Shown in pieces: positions 8,873 through 15,900 of a stretch of 64,000 nt of DNA. This DNA is from Marinobacter excellens HL-55 (GTDB lineage Bacteria; Pseudomonadota; Gammaproteobacteria; Pseudomonadales; Oleiphilaceae). The notes under the pieces are model-generated. The model made no database searches. It was not told the DNA's origin and saw only the letters and a program-made list of their open reading frames with translations. A program made the translations under genes and the position numbers. Numbering within the stretch: the first letter of the stretch is position 1; the number at the start of each line of letters is the position of its first letter. The DNA lies in the NCBI GenBank assembly GCA_001314845.1, contig LJZQ01000009.1:1-64000 (forward strand). The letters run 5' to 3'.

Positions 8873-8893
8873 GCGCCCCCATGTTGGGGGCGC
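8873..8893. repeat. GC-rich hairpin between PspA-like gene and small hypothetical gene
   Basis: Perfect eight-base-pair stem GCGCCCCC/GGGGGCGC with a five-base loop, starting seven bases after the PspA-like stop on the minus strand. There is no U-run. It could be an intra-operon attenuator or RNA processing/stability element that sets PspA above the downstream genes. Confidence 0.5.
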
Positions 8894-8899
8894 AACGAT

Positions 8900-9595
8900 T
8901 TACTGAGCCTGGTTGCCTTTGAGGCGGGCAAGAACATCGTTTACCGCGTCTTGCTCGCTGTCAATGCCAGCGGCTTTCAGTTTCTCATCAAGATCCGCGC
9001 CGGTCAGTTCTTTTTCCAGCGAGGCGCTGGCGGTCTGCCGGTCTTCTTCCCGGGCCTGGCGATCGCGGATGCGCTCGAGGGTTTCCTTGGCGGTGCTCAA
9101 CGATGACTGATTGCTGTTAATGTTGGTGTCGATCTGGGCGGTGGTGCGCAGCACCCGCTCATTGGTCTTCACCACCTGCAGCTCGCGGCGGTAGTCGGCC
9201 AGTTGTCTCTCGGCACGCTGCACGCGTTCTTTCAGGCCGTTGATGCGCTGCTGCAGCAGTTCGCGGGTCTGAGTCAGTTCCCCTGCGCGGCGCTCATGGC
9301 CGACAATGCGTTCTGCCACTTCCCGGGCCAGCTCTTCCTGGCCGGCGGCCAGTGCTTTGCTGGCGTCCTGTTCGCGTTTGCTGGCGCTGTCCTGCTCAAC
9401 GCGGATCTGCCGGGCCAGCGATGCGGATTCGGCCATCAGGGCAGCCAGTTCCTGCTTGGCCTGTTTCAGTTCCTGCTCGGCATCGCGCAGTTCCTGTTCC
9501 AGAATGCGGTTGCCCTGGCCATCGACGACGGCTTCGCCCAGTTCGTTAACACCACCGCGCATGGCGGTCAGAATCTTTTTCAGTACGGTTCTCAT
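8900..9595 (-). CDS. PspA/IM30 family membrane-remodelling protein
   Basis: A 231-residue ESCRT-III-like protein of the PspA/Vipp1 family. It begins with the amphipathic helix region (MRTVLKKILTAMRGGVNELG). The long helical hairpin covers about residues 30-185 and is almost continuously coiled coil (ELRDAEQELKQAKQELAALM; RAERQLADYRRELQVVK). A short acidic C-terminal helix follows. Members bind the inner membrane and counter leakage. The partner DUF2170 gene upstream makes it the equivalent of E. coli YjfJ rather than of classical PspA, and no pspB, pspC or pspF is present here. It starts 14 bases after the DUF2170 gene and is clearly in its operon. No sigma-54 promoter was found, unlike the E. 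coli psp operon. Confidence 0.93.
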   Translation of the reverse strand: MRTVLKKILTAMRGGVNELGEAVVDGQGNRILEQELRDAEQELKQAKQELAALMAESASLARQIRVEQDSASKREQDASKALAAGQEELAREVAERIVGHERRAGELTQTRELLQQRINGLKERVQRAERQLADYRRELQVVKTNERVLRTTAQIDTNINSNQSSLSTAKETLERIRDRQAREEDRQTASASLEKELTGADLDEKLKAAGIDSEQDAVNDVLARLKGNQAQ

Positions 9596-9609
9596 GTCTC
9601 ACCCCTTGC

Positions 9610-10014
9610 TCAAGCCAGATAGTCTTCAAATGTCTGTAACAGGTCGATGGCATTCTCAGCGAGCGTGACCAGTTCCTGCATGATCTCTGCGGTGCCGGAG
9701 GTGGGGCTCAGTGCGCCGTACACCACGTAGTGGTCGCCGGTTTTGCCGAGCGCACTCAGGGGCATGGGAACGCTGATTCTCAGCATGTTTTCATGCAGCT
9801 CGTGCAGCCGTTCCGGGTTCAGTTCCTGGGTGTCAAAAAGGTACGCAAGGCACAGAATCTGAGTGTCGGTTACGGTAATGTATACCGGCGTTTCTTCGGC
9901 ACCGGAAACGGTAACCTGCAGTACCGGCTCATCACCGGCCACGGGCATGACATCGAAGGTACGGCCGGCATGGGTAGCATCACCCAGGGCCAGGGTGAGG
10001 GATTGAGTGTCCAC
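9610..10014 (-). CDS. yjfI: DUF2170 protein, YjfI-like
   Basis: A 134-residue soluble protein. It matches the DUF2170 family in length and in features such as the LQVTVSGAEETPVYITVTDT strand region and the C-terminal ENMLRISVPMPLSALG...YVVYGALS segment. The start is a GTG at 10014 with a strong AAGGAG six bases upstream. In E. coli, yjfI lies directly before the PspA paralogue yjfJ, the same order as here. Its role is unknown; the fold has been compared to small secretion-chaperone-like proteins, which would fit a PspA partner. It is first in the leftward operon, driven from the divergent intergenic region. Confidence 0.85.
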   Translation of the reverse strand: MDTQSLTLALGDATHAGRTFDVMPVAGDEPVLQVTVSGAEETPVYITVTDTQILCLAYLFDTQELNPERLHELHENMLRISVPMPLSALGKTGDHYVVYGALSPTSGTAEIMQELVTLAENAIDLLQTFEDYLA

Positions 10015-10103
10015 GAATTGCTCCTTCCTGTGGCGTTGAATCGGTTCGGCCGATCCGGACGAACCTTGTCCTGTAGCTTGACATTTTATGTCGGTCAGTT
10101 GAG

Positions 10104-10131
10104 TCTATACTCCGCAATTAAATATTTGCAA
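10104..10131 (-). promoter_or_regulatory. Candidate sigma-70 promoter of the yjfI-pspA-rhomboid operon
   Basis: On the minus strand, TTGCAA (10131-10126), 16 bases, then TATAGA (10109-10104). Predicted start of transcription is near 10097, about 80 bases before the GTG. The -35 hexamer is palindromic and is shared with the opposite promoter. Confidence 0.5.
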
Positions 10132-10155
10132 GAAATAGTTTATTTGGGTTATAAA
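10126..10155 (+). promoter_or_regulatory. Candidate sigma-70 promoter of the yqiJ-flotillin-ATPase operon
   Basis: On the plus strand, TTGCAA (10126-10131), 18 bases, then TATAAA (10150-10155). Predicted start is near 10162, about 58 bases before the yqiJ ATG. A second weaker option, TTGACA with 17 bases to GATTCA, lies about 45 bases downstream. Confidence 0.5.
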
Positions 10156-10219
10156 CAACGCCTCTCATTGACACGAACTGTCACTTATTGGATTCACCGG
10201 AACGGATGTCTGGTCGCGT

Positions 10220-10846
10220 ATGGAAACATTCTTCGCAGTTGCGTTCTCCTTCCCGACGGTGGTTTTCTCGGTATTGCTTTGCGTTGCCATTGTGTATTGG
10301 CTGATTTCGTTGTCGGGCATGGGCGACGTCGATACCGACGGTGATATCGACTTTGTTGGCGATTTCAGTGGCCTGATGGTGACGCTGGGCCTGCAAGGTG
10401 TGCCTTTGCCGCTGGTGCTCACGCTGCTGTTCCTCTTCAGCTGGTTGACCAGTTATTTTACTGATCTGGTTTTCGGCGCACTGGTGCCGTCGGGCATTCT
10501 GCACTGGTTGTATGCTCTGGCGGTGATGTTCATTGCCCTGGTTGTCGGTTTGTTGGCCACATCGATCGTGGTAAGGCCGCTCCGGCCCCTGTTCCGTCGC
10601 GCCTATCTGCCGCCTCTTCAAAAACGCATCATCGGCACACCGTGCGTCGTGATTTCGTCATCTGTTTCTGAAACATCCGGACGGGCAGAAGTCCATCTGG
10701 ATGGTGCCCATCTGGTGTTGCAGGTGCGCAGCCATTCACCGCTGTCCCATCGGGAACGGGCGGTCTTGATTGAACACATTCCGGATGCCAACGCCTGGTG
10801 GGTGGTGCCGGAAACCGAATTTCTGTCCGGCGAATCGGCCGGTTAA
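10220..10846 (+). CDS. yqiJ: YqiJ-like membrane protein with C-terminal OB-like domain
   Basis: A 208-residue inner-membrane protein. Hydrophobic helices lie at about residues 8-30, 60-90 and 93-118, separated by an acidic loop (GMGDVDTDGDIDF). The C-terminal 80 residues are soluble and beta-rich (IIGTPCVVISSSVSETSGRA), matching the OB-like/NfeD-like domain of YqiJ-family proteins. It is followed after 43 bases by a flotillin gene, the same pairing as yqiJ-yqiK in E. coli. NfeD/YqiJ-type proteins are thought to work with SPFH proteins in membrane microdomains. The ribosome site is weak, so the exact start is less certain than the frame. Confidence 0.85.
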   Translation: METFFAVAFSFPTVVFSVLLCVAIVYWLISLSGMGDVDTDGDIDFVGDFSGLMVTLGLQGVPLPLVLTLLFLFSWLTSYFTDLVFGALVPSGILHWLYALAVMFIALVVGLLATSIVVRPLRPLFRRAYLPPLQKRIIGTPCVVISSSVSETSGRAEVHLDGAHLVLQVRSHSPLSHRERAVLIEHIPDANAWWVVPETEFLSGESAG

Positions 10847-10889
10847 TCCCGCACTCATTTCTTTCCAATCAGCTCAGGAGAAAGCGTAA

Positions 10890-12893
10890 ATGGATTTATC
10901 TTGGATCATACCGGCCTTCATGACGGTAGGTGTTCTGGTTTTGCTGATATTGAGCATTCTGACCCTGTTCAAAGCCTTCTACCGCAAGGTGGATCAGGGC
11001 CAGGCCCTGATCGTGAACGATCTGTCGCCAACGCCCAAGGTGTACTTCACTGGCGCCATGGTGTTGCCGGTTATTCACCGTTCCGAGATTATGAAAATCT
11101 CGGTGATCACCCTGGAGCTGAACCGCACCGGCAAAGAAGGATTGATCTGTAAAGACAACCTGCGGGCCGACATCACCGTTGCCTTCTACCTGCGGGTAAA
11201 TGAGACGGCAGAAGATGTGCTGCGGGTCGCCAAATCGGTGGGTGTCGGTCGTGCGTCTGACCGGGACGCGGTTAATGAACTGTTCAATGCCAAATTCAGT
11301 GAGGCGTTGAAGACGGTCGGTAAGAAGCTGGAGTTCATGCAGCTGTTTGAGGAGCGTCAGCACTTCCGCGATTCGATCATTGAGACCATTGGTGAGGATC
11401 TCAACGGTTACGTGCTGGAAGACGTGGCCATTGATTACCTGGAACAGACGCCGAAAACCTCTCTGGACCCCAACAATATTCTGGATTCTGAGGGCATCAA
11501 GCGGATTACTGAAATCACCGCGATGCACAACGTGGAAACCAATCGCCTGGAACGCGACCAGGAACTGGAAATTCAGCGCAAGAACGTCTCTGCCCGTGAG
11601 GCGTCGCTGGAATTGGAACGCAGCCAGGCTGATGCGGAAGCCCGTCAGCGCCGTGAAATTGAAACCCTGCAGGCCCGTGAAACCTCCGAGACCGAACAGG
11701 TGCGTGAGCAGGAGCGCGCCCGCGCTGAAGCCGCTCGCATTAAGACCGATGAAGAGCTGGCGATTGCCGAAGAAAACAAGCAGCGCCAGATCGAGATGGC
11801 TATGAAGGCCCGTGAGCGCGCGGTACAGATCGAGGAAGTGCGCATTCGCCAGGCCCGTGAGCTGGAGGATGTCAATCGTGAGCGCGCGGTGGAAATCGAG
11901 CGCATCGGCATGGAGAAGGCGCTGGAAGGCGAGCGCAAGGAAATTGCTGACATCACCAGCCAGCGTATTGCGGTTGAGCGCAACGTGGCGGAAGAGGAAG
12001 AGAACATCAAGGACGTGCGCAACCGTTCTGAAGCGGAGCGCCTGAAGGTCAAGAAAGTGGTGGCTGCGGAAGCGGATGCCGAAGAACTGAAACTCATGGA
12101 CGTGAAAGCTGCGGAAGCCGCCTTCGAGCGTTCCAAGTTTGAAGCTGAGCAAGTGCGAGTCAAAGCCCAGGCAGACCTGGATGCCGCCGAGAAGAAGTCG
12201 GTGGCTGACGAGAAGCTGGCTCGTGGTCGTCAGGCAATGGCGGCATCAGACGGGCTTGCCGAAGCGCAGGTCAAGGAAGCTCAGGCGTCTGCTATCCGCG
12301 CTGATGGTCTGGCACGGGCCGATGTTAAATCGGCTACTGCCAAGGCGGATGAAGAGGCTGGTTTGGCCGAAGTGCGTGTGCTGGAGCAGCGCCTTGAAAC
12401 CGAAGCCATGGGTGAAGAGAAGCTGGGTCTGGCCAAGGCCGATGCCCGCAAGGCGATGGTACTGGCAGATGCCGAAGGCGAGCAGCGCATGGGTCATGCC
12501 AAGGCCGATGCCCGCGAAGCCATGGCCAAGGCCGAAGCCTCTGGTCTGGTTGAGAAGCTCAAAGCCTATGACAACATGTCTGAAGAGGCACGTCACTTTG
12601 AAGAGTTCCGCATGAACCTGGAAGTTCATGAGAAAGAAGTGATGGCCCAGATCGAAGCCCAGAAGACCGGGATGCTCGAAAATGGCCGCGTGATGGCGGC
12701 GGCACTGAAAGACGCCAAGTTCGAAATGATTGGTGGCGACGGTGGCATCTTTGAGAAGTTTGCCCAGGGCATCGGCTACGGTAAAAGCGTGCAGGGCGTA
12801 CTGGATAAGTCCCCGTCTCTGCAGGCCGCCCTCGCGGGTATTGCCGGGCGGGTTGCTTCTGAGAAGTCCAGCCGGACTTCCGAAACCGCCTGA
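10890..12893 (+). CDS. yqiK: Flotillin-family SPFH protein, YqiK-like
   Basis: A 667-residue flotillin. It has one N-terminal transmembrane helix (IIPAFMTVGVLVLLILSILT). The SPFH domain spans about residues 40-200 (VDQGQALIVND; LICKDNLRADITVAFYLRV; LNGYVLEDVAIDYLEQTP). A very long, charged, Ala/Glu/Arg-rich coiled coil covers about residues 210-570, and a short C-terminal helical tail carries a Gly-rich patch. Flotillins assemble into large membrane scaffolds. GGAG lies eight bases before the ATG. It is second in the rightward operon, followed by a stable hairpin and then the giant ATPase. The family is certain; co-working with PspA and the ATPase is inferred from the shared locus. Confidence 0.94.
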   Translation: MDLSWIIPAFMTVGVLVLLILSILTLFKAFYRKVDQGQALIVNDLSPTPKVYFTGAMVLPVIHRSEIMKISVITLELNRTGKEGLICKDNLRADITVAFYLRVNETAEDVLRVAKSVGVGRASDRDAVNELFNAKFSEALKTVGKKLEFMQLFEERQHFRDSIIETIGEDLNGYVLEDVAIDYLEQTPKTSLDPNNILDSEGIKRITEITAMHNVETNRLERDQELEIQRKNVSAREASLELERSQADAEARQRREIETLQARETSETEQVREQERARAEAARIKTDEELAIAEENKQRQIEMAMKARERAVQIEEVRIRQARELEDVNRERAVEIERIGMEKALEGERKEIADITSQRIAVERNVAEEEENIKDVRNRSEAERLKVKKVVAAEADAEELKLMDVKAAEAAFERSKFEAEQVRVKAQADLDAAEKKSVADEKLARGRQAMAASDGLAEAQVKEAQASAIRADGLARADVKSATAKADEEAGLAEVRVLEQRLETEAMGEEKLGLAKADARKAMVLADAEGEQRMGHAKADAREAMAKAEASGLVEKLKAYDNMSEEARHFEEFRMNLEVHEKEVMAQIEAQKTGMLENGRVMAAALKDAKFEMIGGDGGIFEKFAQGIGYGKSVQGVLDKSPSLQAALAGIAGRVASEKSSRTSETA

Positions 12894-12900
12894 TGTTCTG

Positions 12901-12935
12901 GACCGGGTCAGTGCCTGACGAGCACTGACCCGGTC
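12901..12935 (+). terminator. Strong hairpin between flotillin and giant ATPase genes
   Basis: Perfect 14-base-pair stem (GACCGGGTCAGTGC / GCACTGACCCGGTC) with a seven-base loop, seven bases after the flotillin stop. The following TTCTCCCTTTC is only a poor U-run. It could be a partial terminator that lowers ATPase expression relative to flotillin, or a transcript-stabilising end. Confidence 0.65.
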
Positions 12936-12976
12936 TTCTCCCTTTCAGATTTCTCCTCAGTTCAGGATGATTTGGT

Positions 12977-15900
12977 ATGTCGACGGATCGCACCGGCCTT
13001 GAGAGCATTGTTCAGGAAGGCTCTGCCTTTGAAACCATTCAGCGACGGTTAAAAGACCAGGGCGCCCAACTGCGCCAACAGGTTTCCGGGCTTAATCAGG
13101 CCCGCGAAGACATCTTTGGCAGTGCCGGCATGAATGTGCTTGGCCGGGCCCGGGTCAGGACCGAAAACAATGCGGTTGCGCGGGATGTGGTTCGCCTGGG
13201 TGATAACCTGCTGTTTGGCTTCAATCTCCGGCTTGGGCTGCGCAAGACTCTCGCGATCGAGGACGTGTTCCGACTGTACCACCTGAACGACGGCGACACT
13301 GGCTTCGAGATGACTGAAGCGGCGATTGATGGCTCGTTCCTGACCGATGCCCGCTTTGTGACTGATTTCAGGGAGTTGCAGCAGTACTACAACACCGCCA
13401 CTCTGTCGCAGTTGGTCATCCTGAAGGGCATGCTGCTGATGGCGTTCCGGATTGGCGATAAGCTGGATGATCTGAGGGTGTTTCGCTGGGAGTTAAAGGC
13501 GGACGGTGAGGTTGGACGCTATGTGGATAACCGGGGTGAACGGGACCTGACGTTTCCGGATCGTTTCAGCTTTGCGTGGAAATCCGTTGGCCGAGACAGT
13601 CAGGTTCAGGGGCGTTCACCGCACCTGAACATTGCCGACACCCTGTTTGTCGACAACCTGCGGGGCAACATTACCTTCAAGGTGGAGAACAACACCGCCA
13701 CCGGCGAGGGCATCTATCAGGATGCGGTAGAGTCTGATTCCCAGTCGCTGGATGATGCCACCTTCGACTACGCAGACCTGGGTGAGATTTTGCTGGTGCG
13801 GATTCTGCCCTTCAATGAAAAACAGTGGCGCTACTACCTGTTCAATCGCACCGAGCGCAAGGTGGAGCGGGTTGATGCTATGGCCGGCTCGGTGGCATCG
13901 CTGCCGGACAATCACGGCCTGATTTTTCCCTCCGGCTATTACCTGACCACCGGTGAACTGAAAACCTTCCAGATTCCGGATGGGGATTTTCGTCTCAAAC
14001 GCACTCTGCGCTCGCCCAATGGCGAGGACGTGCTGTATGTGTTCTACGAGCAGCTCACCGGACAGGTGATTCTGTTCCGCTATAACCTGATTCGCAAACA
14101 GGCCGATGTGCCGTTGATCGGCCATGGCTTTGCCCTGTTCGAGAATGGCCACCTGGTGATTTTTAACGCCGACAACGAGCCCACTCTGGTGCATCCGTTG
14201 CAGGTGTGGGAAACACCGTTCACATCTGAAACCTTTCATGCCCAGGCCAGTGTTTCGAACGATTCGGAGCTGGCCCGCATTGGTAATCCGGAACTGGTGC
14301 GCGGCATCGCCGAGCTGAATACGGTGGCGACCCTGATGGAAGCTGCGGGTGCCAGCGAACGCCACTTTACCGCACTGATTCGTACTGTCGACCGTGTTCT
14401 TGATCAGTTCTTCTGGTTGACCGCCCGGCAGGATGAAGCGCTGTTTGCCGGTCTTCATCAACAGCTGAGCACCATACGCGGAACCGCCGAACTGGTGTTG
14501 GATGAATACGAGAAGGTCCAGAGCATCCGGGCTCAGACGGAAACCGCCATCGCCGAAGTGGCGGATGCCCAAGGCGAATTGATGCGGGATCTGAAACCAG
14601 ACAGCTGGAAGGCCCCGGACCAGTTCGTCGGCTACCTGGCCCGCCTGCGGGAACACCGGGGCCGGGTGCGTACCCTGAACGATCGCCGTTATGTGGACAA
14701 GGCCAGGGTTGAGGCTCTGGAAAGCGATCTGGCTGAGGCGGAAGAGCGCCTGACCGACCGCACCTTCCGTTTTCTGGCATCGCCAGAGGCCCTGGATGGT
14801 TATCGGAAGACGTTGACTGAATTGCAGACCGATCTGGTGGACGCCGATACCCGCGACGCGCTCAGAAAGATCGTTGAACGATACCGGGAACTGACCTCCG
14901 GACTGGATATGATCCAGGGCATGCTGGCCTCCATGGCCGGTGACGACGCGGCCCTGGAAACCGCCATCACCGACAACATCTCTGGCATCTACGCCACCAT
15001 TAACCAGCAGCGCTCGGAAGCGGAACTGCGCCTGAAAGAGCAGGGCAGTGCCGAGGCTCGGGCCCAGTTTGCCGCCCGGCTGCGGCTGTTTGAGCAGAGC
15101 CTGGCCAATGGTGTGAGTGCGCTGACCGACGTGCGGGAATGCGACGGCCTGATGACGCGCATGCTGGACCAGCTGCAGGAACTGGAAAGCCAGTTTGGTG
15201 AGTTTGATGAGTTCCTGGCGGCGGTTCTGGAACAGCGTGAGAACGCCCACGAAAGCATTGAGGCGCGGCGCCAGCAACTGCAGGATCAGCAGCAACGACG
15301 CGTCACGACATTGACCGATGCCGCCGAGCGCATCCTCAAGAACGTTACCCGCCGGACCGAGCGCTTCGCCAGCCCGGAAGAATTGCACGCATTCTTTGCC
15401 TCCGACGCCATGGTGGCCCGCCTACGCAGCATGGCCAAAGAGCTGCGGGAACTGGGCGCTGCCATGGAAGCAGACGATTGTCTCGGGCAGCTGAAGGCAG
15501 CCCAGGACAATGCGCTTCGAAGCGTTCGCGACAAGGCTGACATTTTTGAAGACGGCGGTGCGGTCATCCGCCTGGGCAAACATCGGTTCAGCGTCAACCA
15601 GCAGGAGCTGGACCTGACCCTGATCCCGCGGGACGACCATGTGTTGCTGCACCTGACCGGCACCCAGTATTACGAACGGCTGGACGAGCCGGAACTGGAT
15701 CGGCTGCGGGGCTACTGGAACATGAGCCAGCCGTCGGAATCCGACAAGGTCTACCGTGCCGAATACCTGGCGGCCTTGGTGATTGACGAGTTCCGGGCGT
15801 TGCCGGATTTACCGGTCAATGTTGCCGATCTGGACGAACTGACCGACTACATTCGTAAGTTTGCCTCGCCCCGTTACCGGGAAGGCTATGAAAAAGGCAT

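Noticed and set aside
10015..10219. Sigma-54 promoter and PspF site expected for a psp operon
   Set aside because: No GG-N10-GC element with proper spacing was found on either strand; sigma-70 elements fit better.
10896..12152. 418-codon open frame antisense to flotillin
   Set aside because: Shadow of the coiled-coil codons of the flotillin gene; Phe/Leu-rich nonsense composition and no family match.
13616..15388. 590-codon open frame on the minus strand
   Set aside because: It lies wholly inside the giant ATPase gene, has no ribosome site or recognisable domain and reflects GC-rich codon use on the coding strand.
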